A stretch of DNA of 64,000 bases. Origin: Kiloniellales bacterium. GTDB lineage: Bacteria > Pseudomonadota > Alphaproteobacteria > Kiloniellales > JAKSBE01. This document shows, piece after piece, positions 37,129 through 46,604 of this stretch (the first letter of the stretch is position 1; each line of letters opens with the position of its first letter). The DNA is taken from contig JASJBF010000054.1 in assembly GCA_030066685.1 (NCBI GenBank), forward strand, positions 1 through 64,000, in the 5' to 3' direction. The notes beneath the pieces are model-generated. The model was given only the letters and a program-made list of their open reading frames with translations. It made no database searches and was not told the DNA's origin. The position numbers were made by a program, and so were the translations under genes.

Positions 37129-37336
37129 GCCTCGGATCCCTCCCCTGGCGTCCTGTAAAGTCTGTCAGCCCGTGCAACGACCCGTAGCATTTCTAGCAAA
37201 AGTGGCTCTGCTCGCCATCCCTGGTATGTGGGGCTGCGGCTGCAGCTCGCTCCGCAAGCTTGGGTCTGGCGGGACCGCCGCGAGGGACTGGTGGCCGGAG
37301 TTCTGGGAATTCTCGAGCTTCGGGGCCGAACCCTGG

Positions 37337-38056
37337 TTAGGCCGCGGCGGCCGCCAGTTCCTCGGCGATCCGGCGGGCGGCGGCGGCGGGATCCTCGGCA
37401 CCGGTGATCGGCCGGCCGATGACCAGGTAATCGGCCCCGGCGGCCAGGGCCTGGGCCGGGGTGGTGACCCGCTTCTGGTCCCCCTTGGCGGCCCAGTCCG
37501 GCCGGATCCCGGGCACCACCAGCAGGAACTCCGGGCCAAGGGCCTCGCGCAGCATAGCGATCTCGCGCGGGCTGCAGACCACGCCGTCCAGGCCCGAGTC
37601 CCGGGCCAGGGTCGCCAGGCGCAGGACCTGCTCGGCCGCCGGGCCGCGCTGGCCGAGCGCCTCCAGGTCGGCGTCGTCCAGGCTCGTCAGCACGGTGACG
37701 GCAATCAGCTGGGGCCGGGCGATGCCCCGCGCGGCGGCCGCGTCACGGACCGCGTCTGCCGCCGCGGTCATCATGGCAGCGCCGCCGCTGGCATGGACGT
37801 TGATGATCAGCGGCTCGAGTCCGACGGCGGCGCGCAGGGCACTGGCGACCGTGTTGGGGATGTCATGGAACTTTAGGTCGAGGAACAGCGGCTGCCCGCC
37901 GGCCAGCGCGCGGACGCCCTGCGGGCCGTGGGCGGTGAAGAACTCCTTGCCGATCTTCAGGCCACCGACCACGCCGGCCAGCGCCGACGCCAGGGCCTTG
38001 GCCCGTTCCAGGTCCGGGGTGTCGAGGGCGACGAGGACGCGGTCTTGCGGCGACAT
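37337..38056 (-). CDS. pyrF: Orotidine 5'-phosphate decarboxylase
   Basis: Last step of UMP synthesis. The 239-residue TIM barrel shows ALDTPD at the N-terminus, the catalytic FLDLKFHDIPNTV with its Asp-Lys-Asp set, VVPGIRPDW and the phosphate-binding VIGRPITGAEDP. It sits within the alphaproteobacterial trpF...pyrF-lapA-ihfB neighbourhood. Spacing to its neighbours (45 and 208 bp) suggests an independent transcript. Confidence 0.97.
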   Translation of the reverse strand: MSPQDRVLVALDTPDLERAKALASALAGVVGGLKIGKEFFTAHGPQGVRALAGGQPLFLDLKFHDIPNTVASALRAAVGLEPLIINVHASGGAAMMTAAADAVRDAAAARGIARPQLIAVTVLTSLDDADLEALGQRGPAAEQVLRLATLARDSGLDGVVCSPREIAMLREALGPEFLLVVPGIRPDWAAKGDQKRVTTPAQALAAGADYLVIGRPITGAEDPAAAARRIAEELAAAAA

Positions 38057-38101
38057 GGCGGCCTTCTACCAGCCGCCGCTTTGCCTGTCACCTGGCGCCT
38101 G

Positions 38102-39226
38102 TCACGCGGCGGTGACCTCCCGATCGCCGGCGGCCCAGCGGGCGAAAGCCTGGAACGCCAGGGCGCCGGTCGCGGCCAGGGCCAGTTGCTCGCCGAGCAC
38201 TGCGCCGAACTTGAACATATGGCCCGAGCAGTTGCTGATCACGATGCAGCGGCCCTGGCGCTCGGCCAGGAAGCTGTCGTCGCTGCGCGGCGTGCTGGCC
38301 GTGGTGTAGTAGCAGATCCGCGCCTCCTTGATCCGGTAGTCCTCGGGTTCCTTGAGGAAGGGCGCCAGCTGGGCGAAGAGACCCTCAGGCTCTCCCGCCT
38401 CCGGCTCCCGCGAGGCGTCGGGATCGCCCGGGCGCAGGTGCGGGCCGAGGCCGAACTTGAGGCCGGTGCCGTCGACCGGCGGCAGGATGTAGGGCGCGTC
38501 CTCGGCGCCCAGATCGCACGCCGGCCCGTCGCGCCAGGCCGTGGCGTAGCGTTGCGGCGGCTCCAGGTAGCAGACGGCCTGACGCTGGGCGACTAGGCCG
38601 CCGGCGTAGTGGGGCAGCAGCTTGCCGATCCAGGCCCCGACGCAGACCACGACCGCGTCGCCGCCGTCCCGGCCGCCGCCTTCGAGCTCGATCTCCCCGG
38701 CCATGGGATCCAGGGCGACCACCCTGCGCTCCTCGTTCAGCACCACGCCCCGGCTTTCCAGGTGCGCCGCGAGGCCGGTGACGATGCGATCGGCGAAGAG
38801 CGGTCCGCTCGGCCGCACCATCAGGCCCCAGGCGGATTCTGGCAGGGCGAAGTAGGGGCAGAGCGTCTCGATCTGCTGCCGGTCGAGAATCTCGTAGGCC
38901 TGGCCCATCTCGTTCAGGACCTCGCGCGCGCCGTTGGCCAGGTCGCCGCCCATACCGCCCAGGGCGAGAACGCCGGTGTCGAAGAAATGCCGCGCGCCGA
39001 GGTCGGCCCAAAGCCGCTCCCAGGCCTCGAAGGCCTCCAGTACCATGCGGGCATAGCCGGGATTGCCCGGGTAGAGCAGGCGGATCATGCGGTGCTGGTC
39101 GAAGGACGCCGCGCGCGGGTTGGGGATCAGGCCCTGGTCGTAGACCACCGCCTCGTGGCCCAGTCGGGTCAGGGCCCAGGCGGTCGAGAGGCCGACCACG
39201 CCGGCGCCGACGATCACGACCTTCAT
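38102..39226 (-). CDS. FAD-dependent amine oxidoreductase (monomeric sarcosine oxidase-like)
   Basis: The 374-residue DAO-fold flavoenzyme starts with the FAD motif VGAGVVGLSTAWAL. It carries R/H residues in HRMIRLLYP and a cysteine in RICYYTTASTPRSDDSF, which aligns with the Cys that covalently holds FAD in monomeric sarcosine oxidase and N-methyltryptophan oxidase. The C-terminal SNCSGHMFKFG is also typical. Probable reaction is oxidative demethylation or oxidation of an N-methyl amino acid; the substrate is not fixed by sequence. It lies 41 bp from the ornithine-cyclodeaminase-family gene, suggesting a common amino-acid catabolic role. Confidence 0.85.
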   Translation of the reverse strand: MKVVIVGAGVVGLSTAWALTRLGHEAVVYDQGLIPNPRAASFDQHRMIRLLYPGNPGYARMVLEAFEAWERLWADLGARHFFDTGVLALGGMGGDLANGAREVLNEMGQAYEILDRQQIETLCPYFALPESAWGLMVRPSGPLFADRIVTGLAAHLESRGVVLNEERRVVALDPMAGEIELEGGGRDGGDAVVVCVGAWIGKLLPHYAGGLVAQRQAVCYLEPPQRYATAWRDGPACDLGAEDAPYILPPVDGTGLKFGLGPHLRPGDPDASREPEAGEPEGLFAQLAPFLKEPEDYRIKEARICYYTTASTPRSDDSFLAERQGRCIVISNCSGHMFKFGAVLGEQLALAATGALAFQAFARWAAGDREVTAA

Positions 39227-39267
39227 GCTTTCCCGGCTCTCATGCCTGCGCGCGCCCCGATCCGCCG

Positions 39268-40197
39268 TCAGGCGCGCTCGTAGGTCAGCTGCGCTGCGCC
39301 GAGGTCCTCCAGGGCGGAGCCCACCGACTTGAACAGGGTGATCTGGTCGTAGTAACGCCGGCCGGCCCGCTCGCCCCGGGTCAGGTCGAAGAGGTCGGCG
39401 GCGATATCGTCCTCGGTCAGGACCCCGGATTCCAGTGGTTGCACGATGTCTCCAGCCTCGCTGCAGGCGCCGTCGCGGGTGTCGACGAAGACCCGGGCGC
39501 GCGCCACAGCGTCGTCGTCGGCCTCGCGCATGTCGGGCCGGAACCCGCCGACCAGATCCAGGTGCTGACCCGGCTGCAGCCAGGCGCCCCGGATCAGCGG
39601 CTCCAGCGTCATGGTCGCGGCAGAGATGATGTGGGCGCCGCGCACCGCCGCCTCAAGATCGGTCGTCGCCGCGACCTTGAAGTCACGCCGGTTCAGGCGG
39701 CGGGCAAGCCGCTCGGCCTTGTCCGGGTTGCGGCCCCAGATCAGTACGTTGCAGATCGGCCGGACCTCGGCATGGGCCCGGACCAGGTAGGGCGCCAGCG
39801 CGCCGGTGCCGATCATCAGTAGCCGCTCGGAGTCCTGCCGCGCCAGGTAGCCGGCGGCCAGCGCCGAGGCGGCCGCGGTGCGTTTCACGGTCAGGGTCGG
39901 TCCGTCGATCATCGCCAGCGGCTCGCCGGTGATGCCGCTCAACAACAGATAAGCGCCCATCACCGAGGGCAGGCTGCGCTCGCCGTTGTGTGGAAAGACC
40001 GTGACCAGCTTGATCCCGATGTGGCGGCCGGACTGCCAGGCCGGCATGAGCAGGAGGGTCGCGTCGCTGCCGCCGCCGATCTCATGGTGGTGGCGGACGG
40101 GCACCTCGGCGCCCTTGCGGAATGTCTCGCGCAGGCGCTCGATGAGGTCCTTGAATTCCAGTGCGGCCTCGACCTCGGCGGCGGTGATGATACGCAT
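39268..40197 (-). CDS. Ornithine cyclodeaminase/mu-crystallin family protein
   Basis: The 309-residue NAD(P)-dependent enzyme family includes ornithine cyclodeaminase, alanine dehydrogenase and ketimine reductases. The start at 40197 (MRIITAAEV) is chosen because upstream in-frame codons are not protein-like. The Rossmann motif IGTGALAPYLVRAH is visible. The substrate-lysine region GIKLVTVFPHN and the segment VDTRDGACSEAGD are also present. Together with the downstream FAD oxidoreductase it may handle an N-substituted or cyclic amino acid; this pairing is inference. Confidence 0.85.
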   Translation of the reverse strand: MRIITAAEVEAALEFKDLIERLRETFRKGAEVPVRHHHEIGGGSDATLLLMPAWQSGRHIGIKLVTVFPHNGERSLPSVMGAYLLLSGITGEPLAMIDGPTLTVKRTAAASALAAGYLARQDSERLLMIGTGALAPYLVRAHAEVRPICNVLIWGRNPDKAERLARRLNRRDFKVAATTDLEAAVRGAHIISAATMTLEPLIRGAWLQPGQHLDLVGGFRPDMREADDDAVARARVFVDTRDGACSEAGDIVQPLESGVLTEDDIAADLFDLTRGERAGRRYYDQITLFKSVGSALEDLGAAQLTYERA

Positions 40198-40259
40198 CGT
40201 GCCCCAGGCTAGGCGTTTGTCCGAGAGATGCAAATTGCAAGCATGTCTCGGACCTCGCC

Positions 40260-40613
40260 CTAGTTCCCGTTGGCAACCATCGGCAACCGTTCGTCGCTGG
40301 CCTTGCCGCCCGCCGCGCGCTGCTGGAGCTCGGCGGTCTGCCGTTCCAGGCGGGCCGCCTTGCGCCGTGCCTCCCGGGCCTGCCGCCGGGCGGCGGCGCC
40401 GGAGAGCCACATGACGCAACCGCCGGCCAGAAAGCCGATCACGAAGCTGACCAATACCATCAGGAAGAGTGGCAGCTCCACGCCGATCTCGAAGGGCCAG
40501 AGGTCGAGCGTGACCCGCTGGCGATTGGACAAGGCGAAGGACACGACCACGATGGCCAGGATCACGCCGATGAAGGTGATGAGGATACGTGGGAACCAGG
40601 CCAGGAACTTCAC
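40260..40613 (-). CDS. lapA: LapA-domain inner-membrane protein
   Basis: Small inner-membrane protein of the LapA (DUF1049) family, 117 residues, starting GTG at 40613. Two membrane helices (residues ~8-28 and 48-70) flank the family motif ALSNRQRVTLDLWPF. A basic Lys/Arg/Gln-rich cytoplasmic tail, probably a coiled coil, follows. In enterobacteria LapA/LapB act on lipopolysaccharide assembly and LpxC turnover; LapB is not adjacent here, so that role is only inferred. It follows ihfB on the same strand after a 75-bp gap, a conserved alphaproteobacterial order. Confidence 0.88.
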   Translation of the reverse strand: MKFLAWFPRILITFIGVILAIVVVSFALSNRQRVTLDLWPFEIGVELPLFLMVLVSFVIGFLAGGCVMWLSGAAARRQAREARRKAARLERQTAELQQRAAGGKASDERLPMVANGN

Positions 40614-40688
40614 CGCCGCCTCTCGAGCTTAGACCCGCCGTGCCGCACGCGCCGAGCCCGAGCCCAGGGCGCCGCGGCCGTGATAAGG

Positions 40689-40970
40689 TCAGCCTTGGTT
40701 CAAGCGTTCGCGCAGCTGCTTTCCCGTCTTGAAGAAGGGAATCGACTTTTCCTTGACCATGACCGCATCGCCGGTCCGCGGATTGCGTCCGACCCGGGCG
40801 CCGCGCTGCCGCACCGAGAAGGCCCCGAAGCCGCGCAGTTCGACCCGATTGCCGCGGGCCAAGGATTCCGCGATCTCGTCGAATATCGTGGTCACGATCC
40901 GTTCCACGTCGCGATGGAAGAGATGCGGATTCTGCTCGGAGATTCGCTGAATCAGTTCAGATTTCGTCAT
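40689..40970 (-). CDS. ihfB: Integration host factor subunit beta
   Basis: The 93-residue DNA-bending HU/IHF-family protein starts at ATG 40970 ([10 protein letters not shown]) with GGGAGGGGGGC-like sequence upstream. It shows the family core [15 protein letters not shown] and the beta-arm RNPRTGDAV with its intercalating Pro. Position downstream of rpsA is the classic rpsA-ihfB order and supports the beta subunit call. A terminator for rpsA lies in the 259-bp gap, so it probably has its own promoter. Confidence 0.96.
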   Translation of the reverse strand: MTKSELIQRISEQNPHLFHRDVERIVTTIFDEIAESLARGNRVELRGFGAFSVRQRGARVGRNPRTGDAVMVKEKSIPFFKTGKQLRERLNQG

Positions 40971-41149
40971 GCCCCCCTCCCACGGGGAACGCCCCCGGCA
41001 CAAGCGGTCGTGAAGTGCACCTAGGTTTTTCAGGCGGATTTCTTGGGTGCCTTCTGACCGAGTCCCTTCAAGCTGCCAGAGCCTTTCCTCGACGTCAAGG
41101 ATAAGCCGTTCAGATAGCGACGTTTTTTAGAATCTTCCTGGACAAGTGC

Positions 41150-41187
41150 AAAAAAAGAAAAGGCCCGGCAGCGCGGGGCTGCCGGGC
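41150..41187 (-). terminator. Rho-independent terminator of rpsA
   Basis: On the minus strand GCCCGGCAG pairs with CTGCCGGGC (41163-41171 with 41179-41187), followed by CTTTTCTTTTTTT. It lies just after a second hairpin (41200-41220) that directly follows the rpsA stop codon. Confidence 0.92.
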
Positions 41188-41229
41188 TTGATTTCTCACG
41201 GGCGAGCCGTCGGCTCGCCCGGGCTCGGC

Positions 41230-43152
41230 TCAGTCCTTGGATTCGGCCTGCTTTGCTTCGGCCTCGTCCGTCGCTTCGTCTTCGGCGTCGTCCTTTGCCT
41301 TGGCTTTGGGCTTTGCCTTGGCGTCTTCAGCCGGCGCATCTGCGGCCTCCTCGGCGTCCGCTTCGGCGGCCTCGGCCGCGTCTTCCTTCTTTGCTTTGGC
41401 CTTCTTGGCCGGCTTGGCCGGCTCGGCTTCCTCGGACTTGGTCTTCTGCTGGGCCTTGGAGATTGCGGCACCCAGGATGTCGCCGAGGGTCGCGCCGGAC
41501 TCCGCGGAGCCGTACTCGGCCATGACCTGCTTCTCTTCCTCGACCTCGCGCTGCTTGATCGAGAGAGTGACCTTGCGGGTCTTCTTGTCGATGGTAGTCA
41601 CCTTGGCGTCGACCTTCTCGCCGACTGCAAAGCGGTCGGGCCGCTGCTCGCTGCGGTCGCGCGAAAGCTCGGCCTTGCGGATGAAGCCGACCAGACCGTC
41701 GGACAGGGTGACCTCGATGCCGTTGTCCTGGACGCGGCTGACCGTGCCGGTCACGATCGCGCCGCGGCGCAGGCCGTCGGCCCCGGCTTGGAAGGGATCC
41801 TCGGCCAGCTGCTTGATGCCGAGGCTGATCCGCTCCTTCTCGGTGTCGACGTCCAGCACCTTGCAGCGCACGGTGTCGCCCTTCTTGTAGTCCTTGACCG
41901 CCTCGTCGCCCGAGCGCGACCAGTCCAGGTCCGAAAGGTGGACCATGCCGTCGATCTCGCCGGGCAGGCCGACGAAGAGGCCGAACTCGGTGATGTTGCG
42001 GATCTCGCCCTCGAGCTCGGTGCCGACCGGATGGCTCTCGGCGAAGTCCTGCCAGGGATTGGACAGGCACTGCTTGAGGCCGAGGCTGATGCGGCGCTTC
42101 TGCTCGTCGACGTCCAGGACCATGACCTCGACCTCCTGGCTGGTCGAGACGATCTTGCCGGGGTGCACGTTCTTCTTGGTCCAGCTCATCTCCGAGACGT
42201 GGACCAGGCCCTCGATACCGGCCTCCAGCTCCACGAAAGCGCCGTAGTCGGTGATGTTGGTGACCCGGCCGGTGAACTTGGTGCCGATCGGGTACTTGGC
42301 GCCGACGCCTTCCCAGGGATCGGCCTCGAGCTGCTTCATGCCGAGGCTGATGCGCTGGGTCTCCGGGTTGAAGCGGATGACCTGGACGTCGACGTTCTGG
42401 CCGATCGACAGCGCCTCTGTCGGATGGTTGATTCGCTTCCAGGAGATGTCGGTGACGTGGAGCAGGCCGTCGACGCCGCCGAGGTCCACGAAGGCGCCGT
42501 AGTCGGTGATGTTCTTGACCACGCCCTGCAGGACCTGGCCTTCCTTCAGGTTGGCGACCAGCTCCGAGCGCTGCTCGGCGCGGGTCTCCTCCAGGACGGC
42601 CCGGCGCGAGACCACGATGTTGCCGCGCGAGCGGTCCATCTTGAGGATCTGGAAGGGCTGCGGCGTGCCCATCAGGGGCGTGACGTCGCGCACCGGGCGG
42701 ATGTCGACCTGGCTGCCGGGCAGGAAGGCCACGGCGCCCGAAAGGTCGACGGTGAAGCCGCCCTTGACCCGGCCGAAAATGACCCCCGAGACCCGCTCGT
42801 TGGCCTGGAAGGCCTTCTCGAGCTGGGTCCAGGCCTCTTCGCGCTTGGCCTTCTCGCGCGACAGCATGGCCTCGCCGTGCTTGTTCTCGATGCGCTCGAG
42901 GTAGACCTCGACGTCGTCGCCGACCTTCATCTCGGGAATCTGCCCGGCCTGGGCGAACTCCTTCAGGGCGACCCGGCCTTCGGACTTGAGGCCGACGTCG
43001 ACCACGGCGGTGTCGCCCTCGATGGCGACGATCTGGCCCTTGAGGACGGTGCCCTCCAGGCTGTCGACGTCGCCCAGGGATTCCTCCAGCAGGGCGGCAA
43101 AGTTCTCTTTTTTCGGGGCGCTATCGGCGGCGGTCTCGGTGGCTTGAGCCAT
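41230..43152 (-). CDS. rpsA: 30S ribosomal protein S1
   Basis: RNA-binding ribosomal protein that recruits mRNA to the 30S subunit. The ATG at 43152 is preferred to one three codons upstream because AAGGA lies 9 nt before it. The 640-residue product has six S1 repeats, recognisable by recurring VTNITDYGAFVEL and LVHVSEMSW-type segments. After about residue 570 comes an unusual 70-residue tail made almost only of Ala, Lys, Glu and Asp, giving a length above the common ~560-570 of the group. It is downstream of cmk, as in most proteobacteria, and ends at a strong terminator. Confidence 0.97.
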   Translation of the reverse strand: MAQATETAADSAPKKENFAALLEESLGDVDSLEGTVLKGQIVAIEGDTAVVDVGLKSEGRVALKEFAQAGQIPEMKVGDDVEVYLERIENKHGEAMLSREKAKREEAWTQLEKAFQANERVSGVIFGRVKGGFTVDLSGAVAFLPGSQVDIRPVRDVTPLMGTPQPFQILKMDRSRGNIVVSRRAVLEETRAEQRSELVANLKEGQVLQGVVKNITDYGAFVDLGGVDGLLHVTDISWKRINHPTEALSIGQNVDVQVIRFNPETQRISLGMKQLEADPWEGVGAKYPIGTKFTGRVTNITDYGAFVELEAGIEGLVHVSEMSWTKKNVHPGKIVSTSQEVEVMVLDVDEQKRRISLGLKQCLSNPWQDFAESHPVGTELEGEIRNITEFGLFVGLPGEIDGMVHLSDLDWSRSGDEAVKDYKKGDTVRCKVLDVDTEKERISLGIKQLAEDPFQAGADGLRRGAIVTGTVSRVQDNGIEVTLSDGLVGFIRKAELSRDRSEQRPDRFAVGEKVDAKVTTIDKKTRKVTLSIKQREVEEEKQVMAEYGSAESGATLGDILGAAISKAQQKTKSEEAEPAKPAKKAKAKKEDAAEAAEADAEEAADAPAEDAKAKPKAKAKDDAEDEATDEAEAKQAESKD

Positions 43153-43242
43153 GGATGTCATTCCTTTGCTTGAGTGTACGGGCCTGCCGGTTGACTCCGG
43201 CGGTCTTCCCGGTCCTCCGGGCTTCGTTGTCGGCCTTGCGGG

Positions 43243-43884
43243 TCAGTCCCTGCGCCCTCGCGCGGCGACGATGTCCATCGCGGCCGCCAGGGCCGCTTCG
43301 CTGTCCAACTCCGTCGTATCCAGGACGATGGCATCCTCGGCCGCTCGAAGCGGCGCCACGGCCCGCTGGCTGTCGCGGGCATCGCGGGTCTGCAAATCCT
43401 GCAAGACGCGGGCGTATATAGACTCCTCGCCGCGTTCCCGCAACTCCTTGTGTCGGCGCCGGGCCCGCTCCTCGGTGCTGGCGGTGACGAAGAGCTTGAG
43501 GTCGGCCTCGGGGCAGACCACGGTGCCGATGTCGCGGCCGTCCAGCACCGCCCCCGGGGCGCCGGCCGGCGGATTCTCGGCGAAATTGCGCTGGAAGGCC
43601 AGCAGGGCGGTCCTCACCTCCGGAATCGCCGCCACCCTCGAGGCCAGGTGGCTGATCCGCTCGTCGCGCAGCCCGGGGCGCGCCAGGTCGGCCGGGGTCA
43701 GCGCCTCGGCGGCGCGTCGGGCCGCGGCGGCGAAGCCGGGATCGTCCTCCGCCAGGTCGATCGCGGCGGCTACGGCCCGATAAATCATGCCAGAATCCAG
43801 GTGGGCGAAGCCGAGGCGGGCGGCCAGGGCCCGGGCCAGGGTCCCCTTGCCGGCCGCCGAGGGACCGTCGACCGCGATGATCAT
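43243..43884 (-). CDS. cmk: Cytidylate kinase
   Basis: Phosphorylates CMP/dCMP with ATP. The 213-residue product has P-loop [11 protein letters not shown] at about residues 8-18, [12 protein letters not shown], and the CMP-binding DGRDIGTVV. The start is coupled to aroA by an ATGA overlap, and rpsA follows after 90 bp; aroA-cmk-rpsA is a widespread conserved order. The minus-strand transcript probably begins upstream of aroA, with a separate rpsA promoter possible. Confidence 0.97.
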   Translation of the reverse strand: MIIAVDGPSAAGKGTLARALAARLGFAHLDSGMIYRAVAAAIDLAEDDPGFAAAARRAAEALTPADLARPGLRDERISHLASRVAAIPEVRTALLAFQRNFAENPPAGAPGAVLDGRDIGTVVCPEADLKLFVTASTEERARRRHKELRERGEESIYARVLQDLQTRDARDSQRAVAPLRAAEDAIVLDTTELDSEAALAAAMDIVAARGRRD

Positions 43885-45263
43885 GGCGCGGCCTCCTCCA
43901 GGCGCGCGCCGAGACCCGCCATCAAGGACGCGAAGCCCGGAAAGCTGGTATCGATGGGCCGGCCGTCGTCGATGATGACCGGCCGTTCGGCGGCGAGGCC
44001 GAGGACCAGGAAGCTCATGGCGATGCGGTGGTCCAGGCGGGTCGCGATCGGCGCGGGATTGCCGCCGGGCACCCGGCCGCCGCGGCCTTTGACAACCAGG
44101 CGGTCCGCGCCCTCCTCGACCTCGACGCCGCAGGCCGCAAGGCCCGCGGCCATGCTGGCCAGGCGGTCGCTCTCCTTGACCCTCAGCTCGCCCAGGCCCT
44201 CCATCACCGTCGCGCCTTCGGCACAGGCCGCGGCCACCGCCAGGATGGGATACTCGTCGATCATCCGCGGCGCCCGCGCGGCCGGCACGCTCACGCCGGA
44301 CAGGCTAGAGGCGCGGACCACCAGGTCGGCGACCGGCTCGCCGCCGAGCTCGCGCCGGTTCTCCTCGCGGATCTCGGCACCCATCTCGCGCAGGGTCTCG
44401 TAAAGCCCGCTGCGCAGGAGGTTCAGGCCGACTCCCTCGATCGTCACCTCGGCGCCGGGCAGCAGCAGTGCGGCGACCGCCGGAAAGGCGGCCGAGGAGG
44501 GATCGCCCGGCACCTGCAGCTCTGCCGCCTGCAGCTCCGGCTGGCCGGTCAGGCGGATCTCTCGAACCTCGGCGTCATCCTCTTGCCGATCCTCGACCGC
44601 GACCTCGGCGCCGAAGTGGCGCAGCATGCGCTCGCTGTGGTCCCGGGTCGGCGCGGGCTCGATCACCGAGGTCTGGCCCGGGGCGGTGAGACCGGCGAGC
44701 AGCACCGCCGACTTGACCTGCGCCGAGGCGACCGGCAGGCGGTAGCGGATCGGCAGCGGCTCGGCGCTGCCGGTAAGGGTCAGGGGCAGACGGCAGCCCT
44801 CGCGCGCGGTGATCATGGCGCCCATCTGCTGCAGGGGCGCCGCGACCCGCCGCATGGGCCGACTGCGCAGCGAGGCGTCGCCGGTCAGGACCGCGGTCAA
44901 GGGATGACCGGCCAGGATGCCCATCATCAGACGGGCGCCGGTCCCCGAGTTGCCCAGGTCCAGCACGTCTTCCGGTGCGACCAGGCCTCCGAGGCCGCGG
45001 CCCCAGACCCGCCAGAGACCGTCGTCGTCGCGCCCCACCTCGGCGCCCAACCGGCCGAGCGCACGGGCGGTCGCGAGCACGTCCTCGGCCTCCAGCAGGC
45101 CGGCGATGCGGGTCTCGCCGACCGCGAGGGCGCCCAGCATCAGGGCGCGATGCGAGATCGACTTGTCCCCCGGCACGCGGATGCGGCCGAGCAGGCCCTC
45201 GCAGGGATGTGCGGTGATGGCAACCAAGGCTTCGGAATCACGCTTTCTGGGCTTAACCGCCAC
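43881..45263 (-). CDS. aroA: 3-phosphoshikimate 1-carboxyvinyltransferase (EPSP synthase)
   Basis: Sixth step of the shikimate pathway. GTG at 45263 gives a 460-residue product with a ~20-residue lead into [15 protein letters not shown]; further upstream codons lack coding character. A later TTG cannot be excluded. Other motifs are [35 protein letters not shown] and [13 protein letters not shown]. The phosphoenolpyruvate loop reads [10 protein letters not shown], with Ala where class I enzymes usually have Thr-Ala-Met-Arg context. That is the pattern of class II (glyphosate-tolerant type) enzymes; tolerance itself is not shown. Confidence 0.94.
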   Translation of the reverse strand: MAVKPRKRDSEALVAITAHPCEGLLGRIRVPGDKSISHRALMLGALAVGETRIAGLLEAEDVLATARALGRLGAEVGRDDDGLWRVWGRGLGGLVAPEDVLDLGNSGTGARLMMGILAGHPLTAVLTGDASLRSRPMRRVAAPLQQMGAMITAREGCRLPLTLTGSAEPLPIRYRLPVASAQVKSAVLLAGLTAPGQTSVIEPAPTRDHSERMLRHFGAEVAVEDRQEDDAEVREIRLTGQPELQAAELQVPGDPSSAAFPAVAALLLPGAEVTIEGVGLNLLRSGLYETLREMGAEIREENRRELGGEPVADLVVRASSLSGVSVPAARAPRMIDEYPILAVAAACAEGATVMEGLGELRVKESDRLASMAAGLAACGVEVEEGADRLVVKGRGGRVPGGNPAPIATRLDHRIAMSFLVLGLAAERPVIIDDGRPIDTSFPGFASLMAGLGARLEEAAP

Positions 45264-45405
45264 AGCTGTACCACAGGACGTCGGCGCGGCAAGGGGGCGC
45301 TGGAAACGGCGCCGATTTACCTTTGACAGCGCACCGCGATCATGGCAATTGGCGGCCGCACGCCGTGCCGGAACGACGACGCCGGGACTACCAGCGGAGG
45401 GACAC

Positions 45406-45798
45406 GTGGCCAAGCCCGAATGGGGAACGAAGCGGATCTGCCAGGCCTGTGGTGCCAAGTTCTACGACCTGCGCCGCTCGCCGATCGTCTGTCCCGCCTG
45501 CGGGGTCGAGTTCGATCCCGAGGCCCTGCTGCGTTCGCGCCGGTCACGCGCGCCGGGTGCTAAGGAGGACGAGGCCAAGAAGGCGGCTGCCAAGAAACCG
45601 GCCGTCGAAGAGGCAGCGCCCGACAAGGACGAGGAGGCTTTCGACGCCGATCTGGAAGACGAGGAGTTGGACGACACCGAAGATCTGCCGGACGAGGATG
45701 GCGACGACGCCCTGATCGAGGACGCCTCGGAACTCGGCGAGGACGAGGAAGACCTCTCCGACGTCAAGGTCAAGGACGGCGACGGCGAAGAGCGCTGA
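45406..45798 (+). CDS. TIGR02300-family protein with acidic tail
   Basis: The 130-residue protein of a small alphaproteobacterial family has unknown function. The N-terminal ~50 residues hold two CxxC pairs ([12 protein letters not shown] and [10 protein letters not shown]), a likely zinc ribbon with the family motif KFYDL. The remaining ~80 residues are Lys/Ala- then Asp/Glu-rich and probably disordered. The GTG at 45406 is chosen because GGAGGG lies about 7 nt upstream and [10 protein letters not shown]-like starts are the family norm. It is divergent from aroA. Confidence 0.92.
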   Translation: MAKPEWGTKRICQACGAKFYDLRRSPIVCPACGVEFDPEALLRSRRSRAPGAKEDEAKKAAAKKPAVEEAAPDKDEEAFDADLEDEELDDTEDLPDEDGDDALIEDASELGEDEEDLSDVKVKDGDGEER

Positions 45799-45913
45799 GC
45801 GCCTCCAAGCGGTCCGGCCCCATTTTGCTCTTGTCAGGGCCGCCCGCCGGTCCTAGGTTCCGCTCGTTTTCCCAGGTGCGGGCCCGGCCGCTGCGCGGCG
45901 CCTTCGCACCTCC

Positions 45914-45989
<76 letters not shown>

Positions 45990-45997
45990 GTTACTTC

Positions 45998-46041
45998 AAG
46001 GGCCTGGTCGCTGCGCTGGCGACCAGGCCCTTAAAGTTTTT
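45998..46041 (+). terminator. Terminator after tRNA-Ala
   Basis: A 14-bp inverted repeat (45998-46011 with 46019-46032) is followed by AAAGTTTTT. It begins 9 nt after the tRNA CCA end. Confidence 0.88.
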
Positions 46042-46394
46042 GAACCTAACCTGAACGCAAAAGCTTGAAGTAGGGATCGACCTCCCGGCTTAGGCGCGCA
46101 AGTCGTCCGGGGAGTAGGCGGGCAAGATCCTCGGCATCTTCGGCGCGCTTCTCGAACCGGCGGCTATTGGCAAGTCCCGCTCCGCTTTCTCGTCGACTAT
46201 GGGGCACTGGCCCTGGCGGTGGCCCTGTGTCGTCGTCGGAGCAGCACTCAGTTCAAGCGGCCTGCTCGCGAACCTTCGGCGCGGCCGCGGCGATCGTCCC
46301 GCCATGCACCGGGGCGGCCCGCAGCTCTAGCAGATCCCCTGCTGCGGAGACCGGTGCCTCACGCCGTGATGGCGTTGAGCCTCCCCTAACTCAC

Positions 46395-46449
46395 CCCGGC
46401 GTGGGCCGCCTTCCCCCTTTCCCCTTTGGTCCACGCCGGGGCTTTGTTA
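46395..46449 (+). terminator. Orphan terminator-like inverted repeat
   Basis: CCCCGGCGTGG (46395-46405) and CCACGCCGGGG (46432-46442) enclose a 26-nt pyrimidine-rich loop and are followed by CTTTGTT. No gene ends here, so it may be the remnant of a deleted gene's terminator. Confidence 0.4.
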
Positions 46450-46552
46450 CAAGGCCGGGTCACGTCGCTCTCGCCGTCGGCCTCGAGCCACGGAACCGGC
46501 GCCGCAACCTCGTCGAGTGGACTCGCCGGGAGGCTGCTCTATCTATATGGAA

Positions 46553-46604
46553 TAGATCAAATTATCTGCGCTCAATTGATTCCAATTGAGCGCAGTTTGA
46601 TCTA
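46553..46604. promoter_or_regulatory. Long palindrome abutting the dehalogenase start
   Basis: Inner arms CTGCGCTCAATTG (46566-46578) and CAATTGAGCGCAG (46583-46595) are perfect 13-bp inverted repeats with a 4-nt spacer. Outer arms TAGATCAAA (46553-46561) and TTTGATCTA (46596-46604) add 9 bp after a 4-nt bulge. It ends 9 nt before the ATG at 46614, so it would overlay the promoter or ribosome binding site of the hydrolase gene. It may be an operator or a leader stem-loop. Confidence 0.6.

Noticed and set aside
44028-45326. 432-codon plus-strand frame opposite aroA
   Set aside because: Low-complexity Gln/Gly/Ala/Arg product typical of antisense frames in high-GC genes; aroA on the other strand has all family motifs.
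46167-46589. 140-codon plus-strand frame downstream of tRNA-Ala
   Set aside because: No start signal, no domain, and composition (Pro/Arg/Ser) is not protein-like; treated as non-coding.
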